Made by a program: the position numbers and the translations under genes
Assembly: GCA_023653785.1 (NCBI GenBank)
Contig: JAMKCH010014213.1
Coordinates: 20,746 to 84,745 of the forward strand
Direction of reading: 5' to 3'
DNA length: 64,000 bases
From: Ophioderma brevispina
Taxonomy: Eukaryota; Echinodermata; Ophiuroidea; Amphilepidida; Ophiodermatidae
In this document: positions 12,660 to 24,490 of the stretch, piece after piece
How the letters are laid out: each line of letters opens with the position of its first letter
Numbering within the stretch: the stretch's first letter is position 1
Notes under the pieces: model-generated
What the model saw: only the letters and a program-made list of their open reading frames with translations
What the model was told of the DNA's origin: nothing
The model's database searches: none

Positions 12660-12905
12660 TTCGGATCCCTGGTTTGACGATATGCTCTGGAGCATAAAAA
12701 TCTGGAGAATATTTGGAGTCAAAATAGTTCCAGGCGAATATTTGAATATGCTCCTGGGCATATAGTTGAATGCACAATGCCTCCAGAATGCACATGCTCC
12801 AGAAATATTCTAGTCAAATAATGCTCCAGGAGCATTTGCCATTGCTCCTGGAGCAATGTGTATTCAAATTTGGTTTCTGGACCGTATGGTCCTGGGACCA
12901 ATGTC
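12660..12905. repeat. Cluster of short palindromes (TGCTCCAGGAGCA type)
   Basis: The words GCTCCTGGGC, GCTCCAGGAGC, GCTCCTGGAGC, GAATATTTG and ATATTC recur in both orientations. The stretch ATGCTCCAGGAGCATTTGCC and the following TTGCTCCTGGAGCAA are each self-complementary. The block starts at the 3' end of LINE A. It may be a foldback element or the LINE tail, and no gene is present. Confidence 0.45.
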
Positions 12906-13400
12906 CTGGCGCATAATTCGGGCCAAAAAATCTCTTAGAAGCAGTAAATTCTGCTTTCGAAGAAGGTTCCAATTTGGCATTTGAAATCTCACATTTATGG
13001 AGACGTACTATGGTTTAAAAGGCACATCATTGATTGTTAAATCCAAATTATCGAAAAAAAAAAAATAACAAAACGTGTATCATGTACTGTAATGTAACAA
13101 GAATAGGTATCTAATATATTACAAGTGATAAGACAAAAGCAACACAATAGAGGCAAAATCGGATATTTAGTCTTCTGTCCGTACGGACATTACTGCAATT
13201 GAACGGCGAGTCATATCTTTTGAAATCTGTTTATTTTTTCAGTGAAAATAAATAACATTATGAGAAATCTACAGGACTAAATTCTTCACTTTTAAGATAT
13301 GCCTGCAAATTTCACTTATTTTTAACTCTTTCTGCGGAGCGCGTTCAAAAACCTGAAATTTCGGTCGAAAGCTTTTTATGGTTTGTCACTGTTGGTGACT
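12906..13400. other. Non-coding AT-rich DNA
   Basis: No gene is recognised. An A-run near 13056-13068 is low complexity. Confidence 0.25.
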
Positions 13401-13690
13401 CAGGGCCGTACGAGGATGTATTCTTGGGGGTGCGGGACTTCAGAAAGTGGACCTTTTTTCGAAAAAGTGTAACTTTTGGGGTTAAAGACACCTAACCCTA
13501 AAATGTCCTTTTTTAGAATTTTTGAAACATTTTATCAACAAAAATGTGGACTTTAGTGGCAAAATTTTCTCTAAATTTTGGACCATTTATCAAAAATTTC
13601 AGAAAAGTGGACTTTTTCCTTTGTGGTTGGGGAGGGGGTGCGACCGCACCTCGCACCCCCCCCCCCCCTTGCGTACGGGCCCATGGTTGA
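13400..13690. repeat. GTGGAC/TTTTTC repeat ending in a C13 tract
   Basis: AAAGTGGAC..TTTTTC words recur about every 50-110 bp. The left edge CAGGGCCGTACGAGG and right edge TTGCGTACGGGCCCATGG are related to each other. The right edge follows a run of 13 C. It is probably an eroded DNA element; no coding potential is seen. Confidence 0.4.
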
Positions 13691-13789
13691 ATTTTTGAAA
13701 TTGTTCAGTATGTTATCAAGAAGGCTGATTCCAAACCCGTTGGAGCCAAATGCAATCAATGCCTGTAAAAGTGATTTTTTTATAATCGT

Positions 13790-13965
13790 ATGAATATACG
13801 GGACGGGGACGAGGTCATAAATGCGGCCATGGTTAAATACCATGAACAGCCCCCACATCAAATGATTTATGGGATTTCATTTGGGGTAAGTTTGCTATAT
13901 GAATGAGGACTTGGCCGCCCATGTCTGGTTGCAATGGAAACGTGTAAGCGCCCTCTAATTGTTAC
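13790..13965. repeat. Dispersed repeat, ACGAGGTC family (second copy)
   Basis: GGGACGAGGTCATAAATGCGG...CCCACATCAAATGATTTATG...TGAATGAGGACTTGGC...CTGGTTGCAA follows the same word order as 7569-7730. It is non-coding. Confidence 0.45.
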
Positions 13966-14820
13966 TAATTAGCACAGTAGTAAGTTTCTTTTATGTTGGA
14001 TTCTGGCGTGTTCCAATGAAAATGACAATAGACCTAGATATAATGTGCAATATTGATTCACTGTAAAGTCACCAAATAACATGACAGCTGTTTATTCTGA
14101 AAATATTCAGTGTTGGCTGCAATTAAAAACAAGGTAAACATGGTAAACAATTGTCACGAGTGTAAGCTGTGCTGACAGGACAGGAATTTCCAGCTTTTGC
14201 ATAGTGGTGTTTTTGGTAGTCTCAAACCCCCTCGCCTACTCAGTTAAAAGAATTAAAATTGAATGTGTTCCTACCAAACATAATGTTTTCTCTTGCTTTA
14301 GAAAGATTCTGGAAAATATTGAAACTTTATGACGAGGTGCGGGATGATTACAAATATGGGCAAACATACGAAGGCGGCACACAGCCTGCATACAACGAGA
14401 ATATTTGAGAGTCCGTCAGTTTGTGCGTACTGAAACATACCGGAATTCGTAACAATCGAAAATGAGCAGATTAGAATTTTTGTTTTACTTAATCTTCCTT
14501 AAACACATGGATATAAAACAATTGTGACTAACAACAACAAAAGACATTTTAAAGTTACAAAACTTGTCATTAAAATATTGACAGCTTCCAATTGACTTTG
14601 ATATAGTTTCGTCAATTGTATTGTATTTCTCGCTACTCAGATACCCCAGCAACACTTTTTTTACTAAATTTCGGTGAGTATCAAGATGCTAGTCTACTGT
14701 GTAAAACGTAAAAAATGCAATTTTAAAAATGTTTGTATATTGAGGGTTTTGAGTTTGAAGAAAAAATTGTTTGGCTAGAGAAATTTTTTTTGTTGTTCTA
14801 TCCAAATTCAAAGAATACCC
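13966..14820. other. Non-coding DNA
   Basis: No gene or structured element is recognised; the stretch is AT-rich. Confidence 0.25.
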
Positions 14821-14824
14821 ATGG

Positions 14825-15152
14825 CGGGTCCCTGTTGAAGAACCCAAAAAAGTTCTCTAGACACGAAAATGCCCCTTTATAAACTCAAAGAACCTTAAAT
14901 TTAAAGAAAAAACCAAAACGTTTTCAAACAATCAAAAAACTTAAAAAAAAATACTCAAACTCGCAAAAGGAAGAAGTGTCGTGGTACCTATTAAATTTGT
15001 TGAAGGTTCTTTTGGAAACCCTTTAAAGTCTAAGTATGTTACGGGAACCTTACAACTTTAAGTTCTTCGCAGAAAAACTGTGCCCTTCTTTAACGGAATC
15101 TTAAGGTTCAATAAGGGAACCCAAAAAGGTTCTCGCACGTTTTAACGTGCGC
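14825..15152. repeat. GAACC/GGTTC foldback-type repeat with terminal palindrome
   Basis: GAACCCAAAAAAGTTCTC (14838) and GAACCCAAAAAGGTTCTC (15118) are near-identical and each is partly self-complementary. AAGAACCTTAAA, AAGGTTCTTTTGG and GGGAACCTTAC lie between. A palindrome, CGCACGTTTTAACGTGCG (about 15134-15151), follows. Related GGTTCTTT/AAAGGAACC text recurs at 27.46-28.02 and 46.74-46.88 kb, which suggests one MITE family. Confidence 0.4.
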
Positions 15153-15990
15153 TTTTTGCGAGTTAATTCTTAAAGTGGCTACAAACAAAAAATCGCTTGC
15201 TCGTATAAGTGGCGAAAAAAAGAGCCCAAACTTTCTTGCGCTCCCTCTCGGATTGGAAATGGCTCGCCCCTTCTTGCCCAAAGACTGGCAGAAAGCGAGT
15301 TCGATATTTCTAACCCGTTACGGTTTGTTTCTATCCTATTCCGGAATCAACTCTAACTGAACTGACGGCTGGTTATAAGAAAGAGCAAGAAAGCATTACC
15401 CCAATCCTGAACGTTGCCGTGATTAGGTTGCTTGTGGCTTGAAACTCAGTGTACATAGGACCTACTAAGCGGCAGTGTTTAGTAAACATAGGTTGTTGTA
15501 CCATCACATAGTGAACACAAATAGTTCGGGTTGAGTTGAATAACTTATACATCACGCAGCTCAGTGAACTAGATCACCTTGAATTAATACAGGATAACAA
15601 AAAAGCATTCACATGGTAAAAAATGGAAGGACACACGCAGTTGCGGACCGCTGGAAATGGAGATAAAACATTATTATGCAGCTATTTGAAAATGAAGTCA
15701 TCACTTTTTTAAAGAACATTTTTCGTGGCATTGCAATAAAACAACGATGATGATGTACATTGAAGTCCCCAAGTTATTCAGTCAGCACAGATAGTGAAGA
15801 CGACGTGCACAATAATCCTTCCAAAGGGAATATAGGAATTAATACTAATACCAGTCTACTCACGTCTATCAGTCTACTATAAATCGGGCGGACACGACCG
15901 CACAGTTTACATCGTTTTACTGTAGTAGGGGCCGTCTTCACTGGTGGACAATAAGCATATATAATACATGTATCAGTGATTATATAATTA
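15153..15990. other. Non-coding DNA
   Basis: No gene is recognised. A 61-codon open frame at 15175-15360 has no identifiable domain. Confidence 0.25.
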
Positions 15991-15999
15991 GTCGTAGGC

Positions 16000-16140
16000 G
16001 TCGTCAGCTCTCATCCTCTCATCCAATCTCATCCTCTTTTCGTCGTCGTCGTCATCATAAATCATGTCATCGTCGTCGTCGGTCGTCATAGTCGTCGTCG
16101 TCGTTGTCGTCATCGTCATCTATCATCAATCAACAACAAC
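16000..16140. repeat. Imperfect (TCG)n/(TCA)n microsatellite
   Basis: GTCGTC and GTCATC trinucleotides are repeated with interruptions, ending in (AAC)n just before 16145. It is simple-sequence DNA with no associated gene. Confidence 0.8.
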
Positions 16141-16144
16141 AAAA

Positions 16145-17040
16145 CGTTGTTTTTTTTTAATGGGGTGAATCTCCCACACTCAAGTGCGCATTATTTACAC
16201 ACTGTAAACATGCTTGAAAAGGGATGCATTGCTGTGTGATCAAAATAAACACAGCCCGATCAAAACACATGTCGAGACATGTTTTGCGCCTGCATAGGGA
16301 AATGAAAGTGAGATAACTTTAGCTAACTTTGTAGCTCTGGTATGTCGAAATCGTTCAACAAGGGGACAATCACAGAACATGCGTATCTTCCATGAACAAA
16401 CAACGCGAAAACGCCCATTGAAAATCCTTCGCCTTGATTTAGGGAAACTCGTTTCGCTAGGTCAGCGTTGTCCGGCTGGACCAAAATGTAAAAATGTAGC
16501 CGCATTGGTTTAGCAGGTGTAGGCCTTTTTAAAAAACGAACTGCGTGACGAAAAAAAAAAGTACAGGCAAGCCCTGTTGCTTATTGAAAATTCTGTCAGA
16601 ATTGACAAAACTCAAATCCACTTGTATCTATCACGCCCTCACGCGACCTTTATTTAGCACTGCGCATTGGGAAATTCCCGTTCGATGATAAAAACAACAT
16701 GAATTGTCGATGACCTTTCTTCTTTCAGAAGCTTGCAGATAGAGGGCTCATATCTGTTGTATTGTGGTGGAGAGAATGGAGATTTATCATGAGTGCATAG
16801 ATTAATCACATGTTAATTACGACGCTATGAGCGTGTAAGTTGACACCAATTCCAGGAACCATCCCGGATATGACATTTTACCAGAACAGGCAGCAGAGTG
16901 ATATGAAGGGGGAATAAACAAATAGCAATAATTGCCTTATTTATCTTATCTTCAAATACGACAAGGGCTCGAAGCAAACAATTAAAAAGCACCTGATAGT
17001 ATACCTGTGGGGATTGGAACAACAGTATGAAGGACAATCA
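16145..17040. other. Non-coding flank of bZIP copy 2
   Basis: No gene is recognised. Any promoter of copy 2 would lie here, but no TATA/initiator pair like that of copy 3 is evident. Confidence 0.25.
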
Positions 17041-17044
17041 AGAA

Positions 17045-17259
17045 GAACAGATGGACATGCTTTGCAGAAGGACTCTCTCCATTTCTCATCGAATATCTCT
17101 TCACCTTCTACTTCTAAAGCAGTTGACGGCGAAAGAGAGGATATTGACTTTGATCTCTAGGTGCTGTAAAAGAGATTTAAACAAAACATATCACAAAACA
17201 CGCAATGCAGAAAGGAATGGCAAATGGAATATGATTAAAGATCCCACCGCTCGTATCAG
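17045..17259 (+). pseudogene. bZIP copy 2, exon 1 relic
   Basis: GACTTTGATCTC...GAGATTTAAACAAAACAT aligns with the conserved DFDLINVVKEDLKQNI block of copy 1 exon 1, and the preceding serine/threonine-rich stretch resembles exon 1 of copy 3. A stop follows directly after DFDL, in the frame of the conserved block. The exon ends at CAG|GTAAGA, a perfect donor at the position homologous to the donor of copy 1 (CCG|GTAAAT). The splice site has therefore outlived the reading frame. A different frame is open for 78 codons here but has no bZIP content. Confidence 0.6.
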
Positions 17260-18480
17260 GTAAGATCTGAAGATCTTTTACTTGTATTTAGAAATGCCAC
17301 ACATGACAACATATAGTGAATATCAATTCAGAACATAGAACGAGACCTATTATCTTTAAAGGAAAATATGTCAAGATTTTGTCAAGCTCAGTTTGACTTA
17401 CATCATAAAATATATGGAATACATCACGAATTCCCGAAAACATAATATAATTCCAATTTGATTGTAAAAATAACAAAATAGAGGCGGCATTTTAATTTTT
17501 GCTTTTTTGACATACGAAAGAAAACGGCGGATTTTTCGCCACGGCTTCATTGATCAAAAGCGCCCAATTTTGCTCTCCTCGTGCGTCAAGTGATGACAAA
17601 AATGTTCGTGTTGACTCGACTTGTTATTGCTGACACTTAATATTGATGGATTAATTGAAAGTAATAATTAAAATTTGAAAATAAGTTACAAATGACATAT
17701 TTTGTTTCATTTCGTTGTGTTTTAATTATTATTGATATAAAAACACATCGATCGCATTTATAGGAAAGTGGCAACCACGCGATGCTATGAGGGTCACAAC
17801 GACGTAAAATATGGATGGTCATCACTTTTACGTCACCATTGCCTGCAATGTGGATTTTCGGAATAGTTTTGAGTAAGCTATTGGCGGAAAATTAAAAGGG
17901 CCAATACTAACAAATGTGGACCAATTTCAACTTATTTTGTTTATATGTATCTTACGTTACTTACGCTTTCCATCCATACCAAATTGTCCAATAGTTCAGA
18001 ATCTATGACATTTTCCTTTAAAGTTGGGTGATCTGACCCGACGGAACAAACCTCGTCTCTCATACTTTACCCATCAAAATCGAAGATTTTGTATCGCCGG
18101 GAAGAAAGAAAGTTCACATTTTTTCATTACTCCGTGAAATGTTTCCTTTGGATGTTATGAACAAAAATGTCCCCAAACGTGCGTAACCAAAACGAGCTTC
18201 ACCATACTGGTCCTTGTATTGTGAAAGGGTAACACATTATGCTTGAACTATCCAAACGGCTTGCCAGACCGATTAATTCATTATTTGTTTCAGGGACTAT
18301 ATTCCATTCTATTGGATCATGTCACAGCTCGCAAAGTAATTGTTAGTTCAAATGTTTTGACTTGAATTGGACAGTTGGCTGATGTGAGGATGATGATTGG
18401 TTGCGATTCGTTTTAGGCTATGTTTCATTTCTTATGAGTCTCGGTCTTGCCGTCTACTACTTTTATTTCTGGTACTTCGT
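17260..18480. other. Intronic/intergenic DNA of copy 2
   Basis: No gene is recognised. Confidence 0.25.
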
Positions 18481-18484
18481 GGTC

Positions 18485-18690
18485 CGATGGGTAATTTGGT
18501 TCCTGGTTGTGTCAGGTGGACAATGAGGTGGTGTGTATAGGAATTGGGGTCCGATTGCCTGGTGTAGGTGGTGTATGTCGGGTGTCAGGTATGTTTTGGG
18601 GTTGGTTGTAGGTTAGGGATCATGCATTTGATGCCGATGTGGGTGTCAAAATGGTGGGGTTTTAGTGTCAGATGAAAGGGTGATGGCAGG
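18485..18690. repeat. Degenerate GGTGTCAGG-type minisatellite, first block
   Basis: G/T-rich text with GGTGT, GTGTCAGGT and TTGGGGT words in irregular repetition. A second block lies at 19480-19860. Confidence 0.4.
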
Positions 18691-18694
18691 TGTT

Positions 18695-19040
18695 GGTGTA
18701 AAGGGGGATGGCCCGATTTTAGTTTATAAAGTTTTCATCCTGATAGAATGGCCTTCACCCCAAATCCCGACCTGTAAATTTTCGCGCCGATTTTCAACCC
18801 GTTTTGATGTAAGCGCTAAAAACTTGATTTTGTCCAATCCCCATAGGATATCTCTGTAAAATTAATATTGGGCGACAAAATGGGCCCACATTTTCGCTCA
18901 GTAACATCCAAACCAAACATCCTTAGATTTCACAGGGTAAATGAGAAACTAGGTAGCCCCACTTCTGATACCAAAATATTGGACCCACTGCCGGTAAAAA
19001 TATGGGGGTGCCTGGGGACAAGGCTAGTAGCGATCGGGGC
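18695..19040. repeat. Dispersed repeat, 'TTCACCCCA' family (uninterrupted copy)
   Basis: TGATAGAATGGCCTTCACCCC, GCCGATTTTCAACCC, TTTTGATG, ACATCC.AACC and CATCCTTAGAT...CAGGGTAAAT match 29815-30010 and 30335-30450 in the same order. It is a non-coding interspersed element. This copy lacks the SINE that splits the copy at 29.8 kb. Confidence 0.6.
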
Positions 19041-19049
19041 CATGGATCC

Positions 19050-19068
19050 GGGGGGGGGGGGGGGGGGG
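19050..19068. repeat. Poly-G tract
   Basis: An almost pure run of about 19 G after GGATCC. Similar G/C runs occur at 13658, 43546 and 45741. Length is probably unreliable. Confidence 0.8.
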
Positions 19069-19479
19069 GTAGGACCCGATCGGCTCGATTTGGGATTGGG
19101 GGATTCCAAACGGTAATTTGTGGGAACTGCTACGTGAATTTACTTGCTAAGTCTCGGTCCAGTGACATTAAAAAAAATCATCTTTAAAACATTTGTTCAA
19201 AAGATCTAAGTAATCATGATAAATTAAGAACAAAATTATGAACTTCAAAAATCCGCGAGGTTAGGGGATTACCCCCGCTGCCAAAATAGTTGTTAATTTC
19301 CATAACGGTCATTTAGATTTAAATATTTCGCGTGACCAGGGCCTAGTCTTTAGTCCAAGTCTTGTGTAACCGTTCGATAATATGTGTAAGAGCGCCCACC
19401 TACCGACCAAATCTTTGTTGAAACCAGACTAGCACCGGAAGTTTATGCCGGTTTTGAATTTTGATGTTGCCTGTTAGGT

Positions 19480-19870
19480 TGGGGAATGTCCTACCCCCCG
19501 CATGGTCCTTTAAGTGTCGGTTATTGGGTGTAGGGTGGGTTTTCTATAGTGCCAGTGCCAGGTTGTCGAGTTGGCAAATGTCGGGGTGTTAGAAGTTGGG
19601 TGTCAGGTGGCTGGTGTCAGTCGTGTCAAGTGTTGAGTGTCATATTGGGTGTAAAGTATAGGATGTTGAGTATTCAGTTTTTTGGGTGTCAAGTGGCGGG
19701 GTGTCAGATGTAGAGGTCGGATATCAAATGATGTCAAAATATTGGGTGTTTCGGGTTGTGTCAAGTTCAGCTTGACCCAGATGTTAAGTGACCAGAGGTT
19801 GGGTTGTCAATGTGCGGGCGTCAGTTTTAGGTGTAAAAGGTATGGAGCCAGTTTTGGTTGGTGTCCCCCC
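19480..19870. repeat. Degenerate GGTGTCAGG-type minisatellite, second block
   Basis: GGGTGTCAAGTGG, GGTGTCAGATG, GTGTCAGTCGTGTCAAG and GGGTGTAAAG recur with irregular spacing over about 390 bp. This resembles the block at 18485-18690. It is non-coding. Confidence 0.45.
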
Positions 19871-20321
19871 CGGTTTTTTGTCTTGTGTGGTTTCCTAATT
19901 CTGGTTGGGGCATATTTACCATGTCTCCAAAACTTGTAAATGTGTTATGGTTAATAAAGGGACACAAGATTTGAAAACAAAACATGATTAAAATTGGATG
20001 GATTTTTTTTCTTCACATTACCCCAAGTAAATTGGTCTCCTTGTTACTCGTCGCTGCGCAATTCGCACATTAAAAAAAACTCATAGCTCGACGAATTAAT
20101 TTGGAGTATTGTGCTCAAATTCATCAATTTATATCAACAATTGGTAATTAAGATAAAAGCTTTACATAAGTGAAGAAAAGACATCAATGAAAACTTGGGG
20201 GACCATGATGGGTGGACCTCTTTTAAATCGTCACACTTGCCCAATTCTCACTGCACAAATCGTCTGGACATTATTAAATCATGTATTCGAATTGAACCCC
20301 GTTGTTTGATTTGTTGAAAAG

Positions 20322-20430
20322 CTTATGCTTCTGAACAGAAAAATAGACAATGAGAAAGAGCTGAAATCGCATTTGCAGCTGCAAAAGCCGGGAAAAAGAG
20401 CGACAACAGGACGATACACGCTTGATGAAG
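20322..20430 (+). pseudogene. bZIP copy 2, exon 2 (basic region) relic
   Basis: The sequence aligns along its length with the basic-region exon of copies 1 and 3: AATCGCATTTGCAGCTGCAAA against AATCGCATTGCAGCCGCAAA, then GAGCGACAACAGGACGATAC. It is 109 nt long, flanked by AAAAG at the 5' side and GAAG|GTACGT at the 3' side, so both splice sites look usable. Indels and substitutions destroy the RNRIAAAKCR reading. Exon 1 lies 3.1 kb upstream and exon 3 lies 6.8 kb downstream, beyond LINE B. Confidence 0.65.
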
Positions 20431-22210
20431 GTACGTGATAATTGACTAACCAAATTTAGGGATTCTTTTTCGTGGTAAATACTTGAAATTATGTCTCGCG
20501 AATGGGGTGCCCCAAACACTATACGTGTAATGGATACAGGGTTCCCATTTTTGAAAGATACGCGATATAAGAGAGTGGCTCTATAGGACAGGAATTTTAT
20601 ATTTGTCAGGAAAAGCATAATTTTGCTGCAGCAATACTGCTGATCTTGTATACCACCATTGGCTTCATTACATACAACATGGTATTAACAGGATATTTAT
20701 CCAAATTTAACATAAAAAAATACGAACCTAAGTATTCTTATACGTCTGAATTAAGGCCCAATTCCCTTTCAAAAGGCTGAGTCAGAGATTTCGAAATATA
20801 ATTTTTTTTGGTCTAATTCGTCTTCTGTATCGTGTCCAAACACGTGTTCTCACAAGTATGATCAAGCCAGAGATGAGTACAAGGTCTGGCTGCTTCAAAG
20901 AATTCTGCGAGGTCCTTGTCTGAGCATTGTTGCTCCAGCAATGGGCAGACCAAGAGATGTTCCATTGTCTGTGGTGGCTGTTCCACAACCAAAGGTAGTA
21001 TCCTGGGATCTGCTTCCAGATAGCCCCACTTCTGCAAGGAAACACTAGATCGGCCAGTTCTGGTTCTTCAATCTGTTGAGGCATCGCCATTCAGCCCATG
21101 GAGAGTCAGCTCCAGGTGGGAGATGCTCCACCAGGTTCAATACGATTAGATGGACTGGTGGATAGAGCAAGTCTTGCTTTGCAAGACTTTGGCAAGGGTT
21201 CTTTCTTTCTTGCTTAAGGATAACTCTCTCTGGATGGAAAGGCGTTGGCAGGCAGATCTGTCCAGACATAGGGGGCTTCACATTAGAACTTGGCAGCTTA
21301 CGCTCTTGCATGCTGCGTACGCTCGACGGATGTTGGTGGAGCAATTCCTGCTAGGCATAGGATGTATAAGTTTTCGTTGGTGTGGACGGAGAGGCATCCC
21401 TGTGTAAGCCGGCAGAGGCATTTAACGCTGAATCAAGCTCTTGCATGGGTTATCTTTCCCATACAGGCAGGTATACTCTGCACATGAGTTAAAAGCACAG
21501 GGCAAGTGCCGTCGATCTTAGGGTGTGGGCGAGAACCCCAACTGTGCCAGTGAGTGTTTAAAGATGTTGATGCGTGATCATACGTTACTCTTCGTCTTCT
21601 CGATGTGGGGTCTTATATATGAGAGAGTGCGGTCCAAGGTAACTCCTAGGTAGACAGGGTTATCACAGTTGATAGGGGGTCCAGACCAGGTTTAAACTTT
21701 AAGCTGAACGTGTGGCTTCACGGTTGTGTAGATGGGAAGCACACCACTGTTGTCTTAGATGGATTTGCACGGAGGTGGTTTTCCTCATAATAAGGAGTGA
21801 GTTTTCATCCAAAGCTTTGGAGAAGCTCTTTCACAAAGCTTTGTGAAGTCGGCATCTTGTGCGCTAATTCCAAGATCGTCTGCATAAATAAACGACAGGT
21901 TTCCTGCACTCCTAGGTTGGTCGTTGGTATCATGTTGAACAGGAGAGGGTGCAAGCACACTCCCTAGTGGTTAGACCATTTGCGCCTTACGCCATCGGCT
22001 CTCTTCGCTCCTAGCTGAACAAAGAGGATCCGTTTCCCAGAAATCCTCGGGTGAGCTCATTCAGCGAGTCCTGGTTAATTTCCCGGATTTATGGAATAGG
22101 GATCGGTTATTAACAGTGTCGACGCTGCTGATAGGTCGGCGAAACAACAGCTTGGGGTTACCATACACTTCTCGAAACCATCCTCATTGTGTTGAGGTTA
22201 GGTTTGTTGA

Positions 22211-22798
22211 GTACTGAGGACAGTATAACATTTGTTCGCCACTCTTATATTGTCTGAGATTAGATTATTGTAATTCACTCTTGTATGGTATTGATAAGAA
22301 AAGCTATGCGCCTTCAGGTCCTTCCAAAACAATTGTCGCGTCTGATTTTGCGACAACCTACGCGCGCTTATGCCTCTGTCCATTAACTCCATTCCTTTCA
22401 GGGGTTGCCTATTGCCCAGAGGTTTGAATACAAACTCACCTCATCACGTTTTAAAGCTTTTCATCTGAATTTCCCCTCATATTCTTGCTTCTTATTTTCA
22501 GTTATTACAAGACCACTTACGCACTTCGCTCCGCTCAACATCAAATTTCAAGTGCCTCGCTCCAATAAACGGCATGGTGATCTGGCCCCTTGTCCGTTGC
22601 AGGTCCTTATTTGTGGAACGAACCTGCCTGTCAACATCCGTGGTCTTGATCACATTTCAGCTTTAAAAAGTCATTTGAAGTCTCAACTGTATCCTAAACT
22701 GTAGTTTGCCCCTTCCTATTCCTTGCTCGATAGAGCTTGCCTACTTTAGTAAAAAGGCGTCCGCCTTTATAAATCTCATTATTATTATTAGTATTACT
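22211..22798 (+). mobile_element. CR1/L2-type LINE 3' fragment nested in LINE B
   Basis: The + strand reads LDYCNSLLYGI, then GLPIAQRFEYKLTSSRFKAF, matching the typical C-terminal RT region of CR1/L2 LINEs (LDYCNSLLYG..., LPI..RI.FK). An open frame runs at 22405-22704. The fragment ends in an ATT microsatellite, a usual CR1-type tail. Its sides fall between GTTGAGTACT and GGCTTGGTTGTTGATTTG, which are contiguous in LINE A in inverse orientation, so this is a 5'-truncated insertion. Confidence 0.75.
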
Positions 22799-23509
22799 GC
22801 GGCTTGGTTGTTGATTTGCCTGCCGGAAACCTGCTTGTTCGGGTTGAGGTGTGTTCGTCTATCACAGGTGCGATATGATTGAGCAGGGGACGTTCAAAGA
22901 GTTGTAGGTATGGCTTGAGAGTGATATAGGACTCGGTGTAGCTCTGGGGATTGGATGGATCTGTCCCAGGCTTTAGGAGTGCACATCATAACATGTGCTT
23001 TTCCTCCAGATTCCTTGGGAACCTGTGGTGCCAAATAAGGGGAAGAGCAATTGTAGAGCTCAAGAAAGCCATTCCTTTGCGACGGGGCCAAGAGATTTCT
23101 TAGTTTGCTCAGTAGAGATTGTTGTTCAAGGCCCTACTGCTTTTCCTGGTTGAAGTTTAGGAAACCGATTTCCAATTCGTCCATGTTGAAGGGGCGCAGG
23201 GAAACGAGGGTCACCACTATAAATCTTATGGTCTAGTTTGATTCTTCTTGGGTTTCTTGCTGCTTTGCCATTAAAAGCAGTTTGTGGGCAACTTGGTGGG
23301 GTGTGAACATTTGGCTGCTTGGAGGTTCTGTGGTATCCCCTCGGAGCTTTCGGATGGTAAACCATGCTTTCTTGCTGTTTTAGGGGTCATAGTCGGTGGC
23401 TTCAATGAAAGTTATGCCAGGTTTTGATCTTTTCTGGAGATCCTCTCCGAAACTTCCTCACCTTTAGCAGTTGTTCAGCAGGAGGAAAGCAGAAAAAATG
23501 GAGAAGATG

Positions 23510-23572
23510 TAAAAAAAAAGTTTTCCCTTTCTCTCCCCCAGTTTTTTTTTTTTTCTTTTTTTTTTTTTTTTC
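23510..23572. repeat. Poly-T / T-rich tract inside LINE B
   Basis: Runs of A followed by long T runs interrupted by C. Low complexity, probably length-unstable; it interrupts the LINE reading. Confidence 0.6.
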
Positions 23573-24490
23573 TCCGGTGATTTGACTCTTGATATTCTCT
23601 AGCACATTCCTTGGAAAGGACTGCATGTATATTCCGTCCTACAGCCCTGGGATGATTCTCCGCGCAGTCTTGTTCACAGTGGGCAAATTTGTCATAGTTT
23701 TTATGGGGGTTTTTGGAGCAATCTCTTCACGTTCTGATCCCGGTCATCAGTGAATCCTTGCAAGTCGCTTTCATGTAGTTAAAGCGGCGCTTAAAAGGCA
23801 CTTTTGTTGGTCTTATGCAGCCTGACTTGAATACCGATTGGTCGATGTTGGATTTGTGGAATAGGATACCCGAACAATCGTGCTACCACAGGTTAGAGAT
23901 GTTTTGCTAACAAAACTAGATCAGGGTTGTAACCTATTCCCCAAGGGGCACTATGAAATGAGGGCGGCAGCTTAGAGTCGTGAAAGAGACGTAGATGTTT
24001 ACTGTCTATCCATCTTCGGACAGCTTGCGTCTTGTTAGTTTCATTGTTAGCCCCAATTGGGTACTATGGCTGTTGAAGTCGCCAATTGAAGATAGAAGTG
24101 AGGTTTGGTGGAATTCCAGGGTTGAGTTGAGGGTGCTGATACGTCTACTGATGGAGGTTTGTTAACTGATATAAACTATTTACAGAGCTAAGCTCAAATG
24201 GGGAGGCCTTCGATGTTGTTATAATCAGAAATGATAGGTTGATTTACTGTGGTTGCCGGTTCTCACAAATAAGGCACTTCCCGGTATTGTCGATGTGGTC
24301 TCTCGTTGGCCTTGGCAGGGACCATCCTGGGTATGGTGGGGCGGTGGTTATTGATCCTCGGTGGGTTTCCTGAGGCATAGGACATAGCATTGGAGATTCT
24401 TACACAAATCAGAAAATGATGTTACTTTTTGCATTGGAAAAACCCTCAACATTCAATGACGCTATTAAGTCAAGGCAGGACCTGAGAAAA

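Larger units (their letters stand above)
20815..24490 (-). mobile_element. Degenerate non-LTR retrotransposon B, inverted relative to A
   Basis: Read on the minus strand it parallels LINE A. An endonuclease-like segment lies near 24.3-24.48 kb. An RT active-site region at about 21.86-21.93 kb includes LLFNMIPT, and a neighbouring frame gives FIYADDLGI. A C-terminal domain at 20.83-21.05 kb contains QPPQTMEHLLVCPLLEQQ, a Cys-rich LINE terminus. Frames shift repeatedly. A separate + strand CR1-type fragment (22211-22798) interrupts it. B lies in what was intron 2 of bZIP copy 2. Confidence 0.75.

Noticed and set aside
19050..19068. Poly-G tract as a G-quadruplex regulatory element
   Set aside because: It lies in a repeat-rich region with no gene nearby, and such runs recur at several unrelated places with doubtful length.
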